Assembly (NCBI RefSeq): GCF_030341905.1
Contig: NZ_JATAAF010000001.1
Span: 124,001 to 188,000 of the forward strand
Source: Porticoccus sp. W117
GTDB lineage: Bacteria; Pseudomonadota; Gammaproteobacteria; Pseudomonadales; Porticoccaceae
DNA: 64,000 nucleotides
Direction: 5' to 3'
In this document: positions 44,116 through 53,247 of the stretch, piece by piece
Numbering within the stretch: the stretch's first letter is position 1
Layout: every line of letters starts with the position of its first letter
Notes under the pieces: model-generated
Told to the model about the DNA's origin: nothing
Seen by the model: the letters and a program-made list of their open reading frames with translations, nothing else
Databases searched by the model: none
Program-made: the position numbers and the translations under genes

Positions 44116-45393
44116 ATGGCAGCCATTGTGACAACTATCCTGATTATTGGCTACGTCTGGCCAGAGCCCAACTCTTCCGCAGCAGGCGCGCGGATTACGC
44201 AGCTTATTGAGTGTTTTCAGGAGCAAGGCTGGAACGTGCACTTTGCCAGTGCAGCTGCGCCTACTGAGCATATGGTTGACTTGGATGCCATGGGTGTTGC
44301 CATACAGAACATTCTGATCAATGACGCCAGCTTCGACCAGTACGTGCACGACCTGCAACCGGATATTGTGGTATTTGACCGCTTTGTCAGCGAAGAGCAA
44401 TACGGCTGGCGGGTGGAAAAACAGTGCTCGGATGCGCTGCGGGTATTGGACAGCGAAGACCTGCACTGTTTGCGGGATGCTCGCCATAAGGCCCACCGGC
44501 AAAACCGGGCCATGGAAGATGCCGATCTGAACAGCGAAATGGCATTGCGGGAAGTTGCAGCTATCTTCCGCAGCGATCTGAGCCTGATGATTTCTGACTA
44601 CGAGATTCAGTTGCTGACAGAGCGTTTTTCAGTACCCGTCACCCTGTTGCACCACTGCCCCTTTATGTTGGATGTAGAGGGGCTGGATAACAGTGACCTG
44701 CCCACTTTCGAGCAGCGCCAGCACTTTGTTTCCATCGGCAATTTTCGCCACGCCCCCAACTGGGATGCGGTGCTGTTCTTGAAACAAACCATCTGGCCCT
44801 TGATTCAAAAAGAGTTAGCACGCAAGCAACTGCCCAACGCGGAACTGCATATCTACGGCGCCTATCCGCCCCCCAAAGCCACTGCCTTGCACAACGAGCG
44901 GGATGGTTTTCTGGTGAAAGGCTGGGCGGAGGATGCTTTCCACGTAGTGCGCAATGCCCGTATCAACCTGGCGCCATTGCGCTTTGGTGCGGGTATAAAG
45001 GGCAAACTGGCGGATGGTATGCTCTGTGGCACCCCATCGATCACTACGGGTATTGGTACGGAGAGTATGACTGCCGGGCTGCCCTGGGGCGGTGAAATCG
45101 CCAACGACCCAGAGCGGTTTGCCGAAGCTGCGGTAAGACTCTACCAAGATCAAAGCAGCTGGCTCAGCGCCCAACAAAACGGGCTTGCTATTGCCCGCCA
45201 GCTGTTTGACAAGCAGCGCCTGCATTCGGAGTTAACCGACATCCTTGAGCAGGCGATGACGGAGCGTGAACAGCGCCGCCAAGGCAATTTTATCGGCGCC
45301 ATGCTGCGCCACCATCACCACCGCAGCACTCAGTTTATGGGGCAGTGGATTGAGGCCAAGAATCGGTTGGCGGAGCGGCAAAACCCTAACTAA
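44116..45393 (+). CDS. GT4-like glycosyltransferase
   Basis: 425 residues. GT-B fold features: N-terminal Rossmann start TTILIIGYVWPEPNSSAAGARITQLIECFQEQGW, linker region, and C-terminal donor-binding half (FVSIGNFRHAPNWDAVLFL, LHIYGAYPP, KGWAEDAFHVVRNARINLAPLRFGAGIKGKLADGMLCGTPSITTGIGTESM). Members of this group transfer sugars from nucleotide donors; acceptor unknown. The ATG at 44116 lacks a clear ribosome-binding site, so the start is uncertain. Not linked to a polysaccharide cluster here. Confidence 0.85.
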   Translation: MAAIVTTILIIGYVWPEPNSSAAGARITQLIECFQEQGWNVHFASAAAPTEHMVDLDAMGVAIQNILINDASFDQYVHDLQPDIVVFDRFVSEEQYGWRVEKQCSDALRVLDSEDLHCLRDARHKAHRQNRAMEDADLNSEMALREVAAIFRSDLSLMISDYEIQLLTERFSVPVTLLHHCPFMLDVEGLDNSDLPTFEQRQHFVSIGNFRHAPNWDAVLFLKQTIWPLIQKELARKQLPNAELHIYGAYPPPKATALHNERDGFLVKGWAEDAFHVVRNARINLAPLRFGAGIKGKLADGMLCGTPSITTGIGTESMTAGLPWGGEIANDPERFAEAAVRLYQDQSSWLSAQQNGLAIARQLFDKQRLHSELTDILEQAMTEREQRRQGNFIGAMLRHHHHRSTQFMGQWIEAKNRLAERQNPN

Positions 45394-45546
45394 CAGGGCT
45401 ATTGCAAGCAAATTCCCATCTACCTATACTGCGTCTATTGCCACGGTATCCAAGGCTAACTGAAAAGCTGCCACCCACACGTTTTTTCCAAGTGAAGCGA
45501 ATGCTTCCACGTGTGGCTCTGGCACCTTCAATCAAGGATGATAAAG

Positions 45547-46173
45547 ATGCGCTTCGCGGTTTTAATCGATGCGGGTTTTGCCAAAACCAAACTTGGCACC
45601 AGTGAAACGCCTGCAACAGCAAAAGACTTCACCGGTTTAGTAAAACAAATTTCTCAACACCCTTTCCTGTCTGATAAATACCTTTACCGGGTTTATTATT
45701 ACGACGCCCCTCCCTACGCAAAATCACGCAATATGCCACTAAATGGCGGCAAATATTCGTTCGCAAAAGCACGTTTAACTATTCATAACCGTAAACTGCT
45801 GGCTGAACTTGCCAAAGAAGATTACTTTGCCTTGCGTATGGGCGAAGTGCGTTTTCGCGGCTGGGAGCTTAAGCGCAACATACTGCCAACCGATAGCTCT
45901 CGGTGCGAGATCACCTCTGAATATCTCAGGCCCTCCTTGCAACAAAAGGGCGTAGATATGCGCATTGGTCTTGATATTGCCTCTCTAAGTCTCAAGCAAC
46001 AGGTGGATATAATTGTGTTGGTTACCGGCGACAGCGACTTCGTACCACCCATGAAATTTGCTCGAAAGGAAGGTCTGCAGTTGGCCTTGGTAACCTTTGA
46101 CCACAGTGTACATACAGACCTTTTCGAGCACGCTGATTTGTTTCTGGATATCAAAGCAGCTGCTACGGATTGA
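45547..46173 (+). CDS. NYN (PIN-like) domain putative nuclease
   Basis: 208 residues with the NYN/DUF88 plan: MRFAVLIDAGF (first acidic residue), a central variable region, and DIIVLVTGDSDFVPPMKFARKEGLQLALVTF carrying the TGDSDF acid pair. NYN proteins are PIN-like metal-dependent ribonucleases. No membrane segment or partner domain. The ATG at 45547 has AAGGA 8 nt upstream, better than the ATG at 45538. Its stop is one base from the convergent rdgC stop. An 8-bp inverted repeat (CCACACGT/ACGTGTGG, 45475-45516) lies just upstream. Confidence 0.88.
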   Translation: MRFAVLIDAGFAKTKLGTSETPATAKDFTGLVKQISQHPFLSDKYLYRVYYYDAPPYAKSRNMPLNGGKYSFAKARLTIHNRKLLAELAKEDYFALRMGEVRFRGWELKRNILPTDSSRCEITSEYLRPSLQQKGVDMRIGLDIASLSLKQQVDIIVLVTGDSDFVPPMKFARKEGLQLALVTFDHSVHTDLFEHADLFLDIKAAATD

Positions 46174-46174
46174 A

Positions 46175-47110
46175 CTACTCCCCAAGCCCGCCCGTATTCT
46201 CCCCACCAAACGCCGCCAGCAACCCATTAATCAACTCCGCCAGCTCCAGCGTCATAATGGAAAAGTCCACATCAAAGCGCTCGGTGGCATCGCTGGTGTA
46301 CACCTCATCCGCCTTGTCCTGAATCATATCGCCGTAGCGAATGCGCTTGATTGTGAATTTGTCATCCACCAGGCAGGAAATGCCGCTTTTCGATACCAGC
46401 TCAATCTTGCTGACATACATCCCCGCCTGAATGTGATTGCGGATTTCGTCGGCGGTCAGCAGTTGGTTTTTACAACGGATCACCCCGCCCTCGTCGCTGG
46501 GGTCACGCAATTCGCATTCTGTGCCCAATTCAAAGCCTTCTGGAGCATTACCAGACAGCAGCCAGCTGGTCATCACCTGGGCCGGAGTATCCATGGTAGT
46601 CAACGGTATCACAGGCAATGAACCTACCGCCGCGCGTAGCCCCTCGCAAAATTCTTCACCACCCTTGGCCGAGGCGGAGTTCACCACCAGCATTTGTCGT
46701 TTGTTGTCCAGGTAACCATGCTGAATGCGCGAGCGTACAAACGCTCTTGGCAGCAAGGAGAAGATCATCTCATCCTTAATTTCCTGGCGCTCCTTACGGC
46801 CTACCTTGCGGCCCTGCTCGGCTTCGATATCGTCTACCTTCTCCTGCACCTGCTCGTTCACCACAGCGGCAGGCAGCACTTTGTCCTGGCGTTTGGCCGC
46901 CAGCATTTGAAAGCCGTTGCTGCTGTGCAGAAACAACCCATCCTGCCCATGCTTTTCATTGCCAGGTATGGGCCGTACCCAACCGGTGCGGCTAACATCC
47001 TGACTGCCGCAAGGAGTAAAAGCCTGCTCCGCCAGCTGGTCGTGCAGCGCGTTCTCGTCCATATCAAAGGGCTTGGTAAAACGGAAAACCTGAATATTTT
47101 TAAACCACAT
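46175..47110 (-). CDS. rdgC: Recombination-associated protein RdgC
   Basis: 311 residues. Conserved N-terminus MWFKNIQVFRFTKPFDMDENAL and the GWVRPIP, RKVGRKERQEIKDEM..LLPRAFVRS and LVVNSASAKGGEEFCEGLRAAVGSLPV blocks of RdgC. It forms a ring-shaped dimer on DNA that restrains RecA loading. The length matches E. coli RdgC (303). No operon partner; the divergent gene at 47236 is 125 bp away. Confidence 0.97.
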   Translation of the reverse strand: MWFKNIQVFRFTKPFDMDENALHDQLAEQAFTPCGSQDVSRTGWVRPIPGNEKHGQDGLFLHSSNGFQMLAAKRQDKVLPAAVVNEQVQEKVDDIEAEQGRKVGRKERQEIKDEMIFSLLPRAFVRSRIQHGYLDNKRQMLVVNSASAKGGEEFCEGLRAAVGSLPVIPLTTMDTPAQVMTSWLLSGNAPEGFELGTECELRDPSDEGGVIRCKNQLLTADEIRNHIQAGMYVSKIELVSKSGISCLVDDKFTIKRIRYGDMIQDKADEVYTSDATERFDVDFSIMTLELAELINGLLAAFGGENTGGLGE

Positions 47111-47235
47111 AGATCAAACAGCTCGATAGTCATTATTTTGAGGCGGCGCACTATAGCAAAAGTTGCTGTTTCTCTGGCCACAAAAAATTAACCGCTCTGC
47201 TAAAATGGCCACCCCGCTCACAGCCAGCACCTGCC

Positions 47236-48174
47236 ATGCAACAAATCCAGTGGTACCCCGGCCATATGCACAAAGCCAGCAAAGAGATGAAAAAACTCTT
47301 GCCGGAGGTGGACCTTATTATCGAAGTGTTGGACGCGCGCATTCCGTTCAGCAGCGAAAACCCCATGATTCGCAGTATTCGCGGCGACAAGCCCTGCATC
47401 AAAGTGCTGAGCAAAAGCGACCTGGCAGACCCTGAACGCACCGCCCTGTGGCAGGCGTATCTGGAGCAAGAACAAGGGGTAAAAACTCTGGCGATTACCA
47501 CTGACGATCCCAGCCGGGCCCTGCAGATCACTGACCTGTGCCGCAAGATGCTACCCCATAAAGACCAAGGGGCGAAAAGCATCAACGCCATGATTATGGG
47601 CATTCCCAATGTGGGCAAATCCACCCTGATCAACCTGTTGGCCGGGCGCACCATTGCCAAAACCGGCAACGAACCGGCGGTGACCAAAGGGCAGCAGCGC
47701 ATTAACCTGCGTAACGGCATCGTATTGCACGATACACCGGGTGTGCTCTGGACCAATCTGGAAAACCGCAATACCGGCTACCGGCTGGCAGTAACCGGTG
47801 CCATCAAAGACACCGCCATCGACCACGACGATGTGGCCTTTTTTGCTGCCGACTTTTTGCTGGCCAACTACCCGGAACAAGTGGCAGAACGCTATGGCAT
47901 TGCCCAGCTGCCCGATGAGCACAGTCCCTCTCCCGCTCTGGAGTTACTGGAACTTATCGGTGCCCGGCGCGGTTGTCTGGGCGGTGGTGGCCGGGTGGAT
48001 TTGGACAAAGTATCAAAGATTCTTCTCACGGAATTGCGGGCCGGTACTGTTGGCCAGCTGACGTTGGAAACCCCACAAGAAATGGAAACAGAATTGGCGG
48101 AGCTAGACGTTATCCGTGCTAAAAAAGCCGCCAAAAAAGAAGCCCGTAAACAGCGGCGTAAAGGAAATCATTAA
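47236..48174 (+). CDS. YlqF/RbgA-type circularly permuted ribosome-assembly GTPase
   Basis: 312 residues. Permuted GTPase motifs: G4 LSKSDLAD near 56, G1 GIPNVGKSTLIN near 118, G3 DTPGVLW near 172, so G4 precedes G1. N-terminal QIQWYPGHMHKASKEMKKLLPEVDLIIEVLDARIPFSSENPMI is the RbgA signature. Acts in late 50S assembly in Firmicutes; the gammaproteobacterial homologue is less studied. Stop overlaps the next start (TAATG), so the next two genes are coupled to it. Confidence 0.94.
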   Translation: MQQIQWYPGHMHKASKEMKKLLPEVDLIIEVLDARIPFSSENPMIRSIRGDKPCIKVLSKSDLADPERTALWQAYLEQEQGVKTLAITTDDPSRALQITDLCRKMLPHKDQGAKSINAMIMGIPNVGKSTLINLLAGRTIAKTGNEPAVTKGQQRINLRNGIVLHDTPGVLWTNLENRNTGYRLAVTGAIKDTAIDHDDVAFFAADFLLANYPEQVAERYGIAQLPDEHSPSPALELLELIGARRGCLGGGGRVDLDKVSKILLTELRAGTVGQLTLETPQEMETELAELDVIRAKKAAKKEARKQRRKGNH

Positions 48175-48896
48175 TGAAGTCTTTAACCATTGTTATCCTC
48201 ACTGCGGCTTTTGTGGTGGGTGCTTTTTTTCTGTTTAAACCAGAGCCCTCTGGCAATGGCAACCAAATCACCCCGCCATGGGATATTGCGGTGCACGACG
48301 ATGGCAGCAGTACTGTATTAGGTATTCAACTTGGCAAAACACAGTTCGTCGACGCTGCTCAATTATTGGGCTGGGATCGGGAAGTGGCGGTATTGATCGG
48401 CAACGACGATATCGCCAGCCTGGAAATGTACTACAGCCGTTTTCGCAGTGGCGCCTTTACCGGCAAGCTGGTAGTGGCCTCCGATGCCTCGCCACAAATT
48501 GCCGCACAACTTGCGGAGCAGTCTGCTGGCGGCGAATACCTGGGCACCGGCTCTCGCCGCTTTGATATCGAATTATCTCAAATAGACAGCCACCAGGAAC
48601 TGGCGGTTAAAACCCTGAGTTTTATTCCCACCATCAACCTGGATGCGGATATTATTGAAGGCCGTTTCGGCAAAGCCACTGAAATTATAAAACTGGGTGA
48701 CAGCCGACACTTCCTGTACCCGGAAAAAGGGCTGGATATTGCACTTAACCCCAACGGTAAAGAAACCCTGCAGTATATTGCCCCCAAACACTTTCATCTG
48801 TTGCGCCAGCCTCTTATACAGCAACAGTTGCAGCAGCGCAGTCTTGAGCAACAAAACAGTCTTGAGCAAAAAGAGAGCACCGAGCAAACCCAATGA
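48174..48896 (+). CDS. Conserved hypothetical protein with N-terminal membrane anchor
   Basis: 240 residues. A single N-terminal hydrophobic segment (TIVILTAAFVVGAFFLF) predicts export and anchoring. I recognise no motif; the sequence alternates beta strands and helices (STVLGIQLGKTQFVDAAQLLG, ASLEMYYSRFRSGAFTGKL, IIEGRFGKATEII) and ends in a Gln/Glu-rich tail with a SLEQ repeat. Start and stop overlap both neighbours (TAATG upstream, ATGA downstream), tying it to a ribosome-assembly GTPase and an RNA-binding protein although its predicted location is membrane or periplasm. Confidence 0.85.
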   Translation: MKSLTIVILTAAFVVGAFFLFKPEPSGNGNQITPPWDIAVHDDGSSTVLGIQLGKTQFVDAAQLLGWDREVAVLIGNDDIASLEMYYSRFRSGAFTGKLVVASDASPQIAAQLAEQSAGGEYLGTGSRRFDIELSQIDSHQELAVKTLSFIPTINLDADIIEGRFGKATEIIKLGDSRHFLYPEKGLDIALNPNGKETLQYIAPKHFHLLRQPLIQQQLQQRSLEQQNSLEQKESTEQTQ

Positions 48897-49750
48897 GCGA
48901 CCTAAATAGCAGCGACATACTTGGCAAAACCAATCAGCTTCGAGTGGTAAAACAACTGGATTTTGGACTGTATCTGGATGGTGGCGAGCTGGGTGAGATT
49001 CTACTTCCAAATAAGTTCATACCGGAAAATTGCAAACCCGGCGACCTCGTTAAAGTGTTTGTGTACCTGGACAGCGACGACCAGCCCATCGCTACCACCC
49101 AGCGCCCGCGGATTCAAGTGGGCCGCTGCGCCCATTTAAAGTGTGTGGAAGTGAATAAAATTGGCGCCTTTATGGACTGGGGGTTAGCCAAAGACTTGCT
49201 GGTGCCCTTTGGCGAACAGAGCAAGCCTATGCGCGAAGGCTACAGCTACACCGTGTTTGCCTATATCGACAACGCCAGTCAACGCATTGCTGGAAGCACT
49301 AAACTCAACCGTTTTTTGCCAGAAACCGCAGATGGCAACTTCAGCCCCGGACTGCCGGTAAAACTGTTGATCAGCGGCCGCACCGACATGGGCTACAAAG
49401 CCGTCATTGACGGCACTCACTTGGGACTATTGCACAAAAGCGAAGCCCTGCAAGGCATACAGATCGGCAAAAAAATCGATGGTTTTATCAAAGACATTCG
49501 TGACGATGGCCGCATTAACCTGTGCCTGCAAAAACACAACAAAGCGTCACGAGATCAACTGCAGCAACAAATTCTGGATTACCTGGAATCTCAGGATGGA
49601 GTCTCTTACCTTACAGATAAAAGCCTGCCAGAAGCGATCTATGCGCAGTTTAAGGTGAGTAAGGGGAGTTATAAAAAAGCACTTGGTGGTCTCTACAAAC
49701 AAAAACTGATCCGCATCGAGACGGATCAGATTTCGTTAAACAAATACTAA
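48893..49750 (+). CDS. CvfB/YitL-like S1-domain RNA-binding protein
   Basis: 285 residues. Three S1-like OB domains (QLRVVKQLDFGLYLDGG, CVEVNKIGAFMDWGLAKDLLVPFGEQ, IDGFIKDIRDDGRINLCLQK) followed by a C-terminal winged helix (LDYLESQDGVSYLTDKSLPEAIYAQFKVSKGSYKKALGGLYKQKLI), the CvfB arrangement. Binds RNA; implicated in virulence-factor expression in Staphylococcus. Third gene of the GTPase operon with ATGA coupling. Convergent with the BlaR1-like gene, 24 bp away. Confidence 0.93.
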   Translation: MSDLNSSDILGKTNQLRVVKQLDFGLYLDGGELGEILLPNKFIPENCKPGDLVKVFVYLDSDDQPIATTQRPRIQVGRCAHLKCVEVNKIGAFMDWGLAKDLLVPFGEQSKPMREGYSYTVFAYIDNASQRIAGSTKLNRFLPETADGNFSPGLPVKLLISGRTDMGYKAVIDGTHLGLLHKSEALQGIQIGKKIDGFIKDIRDDGRINLCLQKHNKASRDQLQQQILDYLESQDGVSYLTDKSLPEAIYAQFKVSKGSYKKALGGLYKQKLIRIETDQISLNKY

Positions 49751-49774
49751 ACCTGGACTTTTTATCAAAAGTAT

Positions 49775-50971
49775 TTACCGAGAAAGCTGATATGTAACCT
49801 GATAGTTACTTTCAAACTCGACTGCCTGACCATCAACCATCATCGGCTTGAACTTCAACTTTTTCACAACCTGCAATGCAGATTCATTAAAGACTGTTGT
49901 TGGCTTTTTATCAGAATCCACTGCCTCAATTATCCATGGATCTTTAACTACCCCCTTTTCCGAAACAGTAAAACCAAGAACCACATGCCCTTGCAAGCCG
50001 GTTTTCAAAGCCTCTAGCGGATACCTTGGAGCTACCCTTTTTTCAGGAATGGCGCCATTATTAACAACTTTACTGGGGCCTTTCTCCGCATGACTAATAC
50101 CGAAACTTCCAAAAACAAGTATCAATGCCATACTGGTCACACATGCTTTCCATATAGGTTTACTGTCATAAAATCGGACTTTTTCAATTCGCTCTTTTAA
50201 CATTTTTTTATCTCCATAGTTCACTCCTAGAATATTTGATTGCTGAGCATCAGCTTTCGTCAGCAGCAACGCCTTACCATAGGCTATTCTCACCTCCTCA
50301 CTTTCATCCGCTAAAACCAATTCATCGCAGGATAACTCCTGATCCTTTCTGAACCTGAAAAAACCCACCCACGCAATCGGGTTAAACCAAAAAACAGACA
50401 GTATGAATAGAGCCAACAAGTTCCAAAACGAGTCCTTCCTCTCTAAATGGCAAAGCTCATGATTCAAGATCAACGATCTTTGCAGCTCGGTATATTGCTG
50501 GCAAAAATTTACTGGCAATACGACTTTAGGAAATAGAACACCTATAGCCATAGGTGATGATGCATGGCTATTTTCAAAAACCCTGTAGCCCCCAACATTG
50601 CCATACTGACGTGCATCAACATTAACTACTCCTTTCTTTATTTTCCGCATATAGAAGCAATGATTTATCAAAAAATAACTCACCACCAACATAAACCCAG
50701 CAAGCCAAGCCAGTGGCAACCATCCAATTTTTTCAGACTGCTCACTGGTTTCTTTTACCAGAACTGACAAACCTTCAACGGAACCTAATGGAGATATTTC
50801 TACTATATTGGACTGTGGAAGCAGGGAAACCAGAAGAATTGCAGGAACTATCAACCATAGTATGTATATTCCTCTGTAACCTAGAAAAAAAGATATCTTT
50901 TTGTGAAACAAGAGAATGCTACCTATACATAGTAGTACAGGAAGTGTTTGGCTTACCACCCAATCAACCAT
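49775..50971 (-). CDS. BlaR1-like M56 metallopeptidase fused to a TonB C-terminal domain
   Basis: 398 residues. Four membrane segments in the N-terminal 275 residues surround a zinc peptidase site NHELCHLERKDSF near 169; then one more hydrophobic segment (about 270-290) and a periplasmic TonB_C domain (about 310-398; RVAPRYPLEALKTGLQGHVVLGFTV, ALQVVKKLKFKPMMVDG). There is no penicillin-binding sensor domain as in true BlaR1. The start overlaps the end of the BlaI-like gene by 8 nt, so the peptidase probably cleaves that repressor. Sequence is visibly A+T-richer than neighbours, suggesting acquisition. Confidence 0.9.
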   Translation of the reverse strand: MVDWVVSQTLPVLLCIGSILLFHKKISFFLGYRGIYILWLIVPAILLVSLLPQSNIVEISPLGSVEGLSVLVKETSEQSEKIGWLPLAWLAGFMLVVSYFLINHCFYMRKIKKGVVNVDARQYGNVGGYRVFENSHASSPMAIGVLFPKVVLPVNFCQQYTELQRSLILNHELCHLERKDSFWNLLALFILSVFWFNPIAWVGFFRFRKDQELSCDELVLADESEEVRIAYGKALLLTKADAQQSNILGVNYGDKKMLKERIEKVRFYDSKPIWKACVTSMALILVFGSFGISHAEKGPSKVVNNGAIPEKRVAPRYPLEALKTGLQGHVVLGFTVSEKGVVKDPWIIEAVDSDKKPTTVFNESALQVVKKLKFKPMMVDGQAVEFESNYQVTYQLSR

Positions 50972-51338
50972 CGCTATTCTCCCATTGCTGGATCAGCTGT
51001 TTTAGTTCCTCTAAATCCTCTTTTGACAGACCTTCAGACTGAGAAAAACCGCTAACAAAAGGAGCCAGGCGGCCAGAAAAAAGTTTATTAATAAAATTCT
51101 TGCTGGCTTTTTGCCTATATTCAGATTTTTCTAAAAGTGGAAAGTAAAGGTAACGGCGACCATCTTTGTGAAAATTCACCACCTGCTTCTTAACCAGGCG
51201 ACTCAATAGAGTTTTCACTGTCTTCTCATGCCATGTTTTTGTTTTGGAAAGACAATCAACAACTTCGTTAGCACTGAGAGGCGATTGACTCCAAAGCACT
51301 TTCATAACTTCAAGTTCGGCATCAGATATTTCATTCAT
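50964..51338 (-). CDS. BlaI/MecI-family transcriptional repressor
   Basis: 124 residues. Winged helix-turn-helix: ISDAELEVMKVLWSQSPLSANEVVDCLSKTKTWHEKTVKTLLSRLVKKQVVNFHKDGRRYLY, followed by a dimerisation helix region (LEELKQLIQQWENSDG). BlaI-type proteins repress until cleaved by a BlaR1-like protease. First gene of the pair, preceded by two BlaI-type palindromes at 51382 and 51407, so autorepression is likely. No beta-lactamase gene lies nearby. Confidence 0.93.
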   Translation of the reverse strand: MNEISDAELEVMKVLWSQSPLSANEVVDCLSKTKTWHEKTVKTLLSRLVKKQVVNFHKDGRRYLYFPLLEKSEYRQKASKNFINKLFSGRLAPFVSGFSQSEGLSKEDLEELKQLIQQWENSDG

Positions 51339-51381
51339 TGTTCACTCTCTCGGTATTACAAAAAAGGACACCCAAGCAATA

Positions 51382-51397
51382 GATTACACATGTAGTC
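51382..51397. promoter_or_regulatory. BlaI-type operator 1
   Basis: GATTACACATGTAGTC, a near-perfect dyad around TACA-CA-TGTA, 44 bp upstream of the repressor start. It fits the TACA/TGTA half-site rule of BlaI/MecI operators (family knowledge). Confidence 0.85.
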
Positions 51398-51406
51398 AAG
51401 ACCGAT

Positions 51407-51420
51407 ACTACAGATGTAAT
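51407..51420. promoter_or_regulatory. BlaI-type operator 2
   Basis: ACTACAGATGTAAT, the second TACA-GA-TGTA dyad, 25 bp from the first and in the opposite sense. Paired operators are usual for this family. The remaining gap to the next gene (51421-51592) shows no gene. Confidence 0.85.
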
Positions 51421-51592
51421 CGAAAATCTTCAACAGAAATTTGATAAAAAGATGATCTATATAGCGTGGATCAGCTTAAATAACATAAAACCTCATGCCG
51501 TCGTTGCAACGGCACAAGAAATCTCATGATCCAGGAATACTTGGCTTAAAATCGCCACGATTGCTCCCCTTTAGCCACGAAAATATGGCGAG

Positions 51593-51970
51593 CTACTCTG
51601 TATGTACCCGTAATTCACCACTATCCGAAAATGCTACCTCCCGCACTTCCACCCTGCCCGCTTTGATATGTGGTATCTGTCGAGCGTAGTTTTCCGCCTC
51701 TTCCAAAGAACCACAGTCAAACACATAAAAGCCCGCCAGTACCTCTTTTGTTTCCGCATAGGGGCCATCGGTAACGGTGACATTTTCGCCATCTTTATTT
51801 ACCGTTCTCGCCGTATTGGCCGGTGCCAACTTGGTGGCAGCGGCAAACTGGCCGTTAGCTTTGCCTTGCTGTTGTAACTGGTGGTGGCGCTGCAAAATGT
51901 CGTTGCGCTCTATTTCTGAGAGAGACTCGAATAGCCCTTCTTCCTGATAAATCAATAACGCGTAATACAT
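51593..51970 (-). CDS. DGPF/YCII-domain protein, downstream copy
   Basis: 125 residues of the YCII-related (DGPF) family: MYYALLIYQEE start, VTDGPYAETKEVLAGFYVFDCGSLEEAENYARQIPHIKAGRVEVRE. Here the DGPF motif reads DGPY. Dimeric alpha/beta-barrel proteins of unknown activity, routinely encoded next to ECF42-type sigma factors. It begins 14 bp after the sigma factor stop and so should be cotranscribed. Clearly divergent from the upstream copy at 53240. Confidence 0.92.
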   Translation of the reverse strand: MYYALLIYQEEGLFESLSEIERNDILQRHHQLQQQGKANGQFAAATKLAPANTARTVNKDGENVTVTDGPYAETKEVLAGFYVFDCGSLEEAENYARQIPHIKAGRVEVREVAFSDSGELRVHTE

Positions 51971-51984
51971 GACTCAATTCCACT

Positions 51985-53247
51985 TTAGTCTGTTTTCAAG
52001 GATGCCTGGCGGGACTCAAGAAACTGGCGCTCTGCTGCATTGGTGGAGAACTTAATAGCGTGATTGTAGGCCTGATGTGCTTCATTCACTTGACCAGCGC
52101 GCCTTAGTATATCCGCATGAGCAGCGTGTAACGGTTGGTAGCTGGCCAACTCCTGGCATTCCAGTAAAGGCTGCAATTGATCCAGTGCCGACGCCGGGCT
52201 AACACTGAAACTGTGGGCAACAACCCGATTAAGCTCCACCACGGGAGATGGCTGCAACTGCTGCAAGCGCCAATAAAGCAATTCAATTTGTTGCCAGTCG
52301 GTGTTGGCAAAATTCGCGGCCTGATTGTGCAGCGCGCTGATGGCGGCCTGTATTTGATAAGGGCCGGGAGTTTTACGTGCCAACGCTTGATCAAGCTGTT
52401 GCACACCGTGGGCAATCAATTCCCGATTCCATAAAGCTCGATCTTGCTGCTCAAGAGTTTGAATGTTTCCCTGGTTATCCAGGCGTGCGGGGCTGCGAGC
52501 GTGGTGCAACAGAATCAGCGCAAGCAAGCCTTCTATTTCGGCCTCTTCTGGCGCCAGCTGCATCAGTGTATGGCAGAGTTGAACCGCTTCATTCACCAAT
52601 TCGGTGCGCACCAATGATTCATCGCTGGTAGCACTGTAACCCTCATTAAATATCAGATAGATCACCCCCAGAACAGCATTGAGGCGCGCAGGCCACTGCT
52701 CTTTATCCGGCACCCGATAGGGAATATTGGCGGCTTTGATCTTGCGTTTGGCACGTACCAAACGCTGGGCCAGGGTGGTTTCCGGCAACAGGAAAGCACG
52801 GGCAATTTCACTGGTGGTTAAACCGCACACCGTGCGCAAGGTCAGAGCCACCTGCACCGGCTCTGCCAATGCCGGGTGGCAACAGGTAAAAATCAATCGC
52901 AAGCGATCATCAGCAATAGCTTCATCGTTGATCACTGCTTCGCCTTGCTCCAATTGTTGCAGCTGCTCAAGCTCCTGTTTCAACTCTGGCTGTTTGCTGT
53001 TGTGCAGCGCGTTGCGACGCAGCCGGTCAATGGCTTTGCGTTTTGCCACCTGCAACAGCCAGGCCGCCGGAGCATCGGGCACACCGTCCGCAGGCCATTT
53101 TTTCATGGCGGACAACAATGCCTCCTGCAATGCGTCTTCAGCAAGATCAAAATCGCGAAACTGTTTTACCAGGCTGGCGTACAGACGGCCCCAGTGCTGC
53201 CTGACCGTCTGCTCAATAACCAGCTGGTGATTAAGTGGCTTAATCAA
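51985..53247 (-). CDS. ECF42-type RNA polymerase sigma factor with C-terminal extension
   Basis: 420 residues. Sigma-2 ([58 protein letters not shown]), sigma-4 ([35 protein letters not shown]), then about 230 extra residues with DUF6596/TPR-like helices ([47 protein letters not shown]). This extension and the flanking DGPF genes define the ECF42 group, which lacks an anti-sigma factor and is thought to be controlled through its extension. TTG start at 53247, overlapping the upstream DGPF gene's stop by 8 nt. Confidence 0.94.
   Translation of the reverse strand: MIKPLNHQLVIEQTVRQHWGRLYASLVKQFRDFDLAEDALQEALLSAMKKWPADGVPDAPAAWLLQVAKRKAIDRLRRNALHNSKQPELKQELEQLQQLEQGEAVINDEAIADDRLRLIFTCCHPALAEPVQVALTLRTVCGLTTSEIARAFLLPETTLAQRLVRAKRKIKAANIPYRVPDKEQWPARLNAVLGVIYLIFNEGYSATSDESLVRTELVNEAVQLCHTLMQLAPEEAEIEGLLALILLHHARSPARLDNQGNIQTLEQQDRALWNRELIAHGVQQLDQALARKTPGPYQIQAAISALHNQAANFANTDWQQIELLYWRLQQLQPSPVVELNRVVAHSFSVSPASALDQLQPLLECQELASYQPLHAAHADILRRAGQVNEAHQAYNHAIKFSTNAAERQFLESRQASLKTD

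Noticed and set aside
45475-45516. Inverted repeat upstream of the NYN gene as an attC or integration site
   Set aside because: No integrase, no core-site features and no cassette array; only an isolated dyad.
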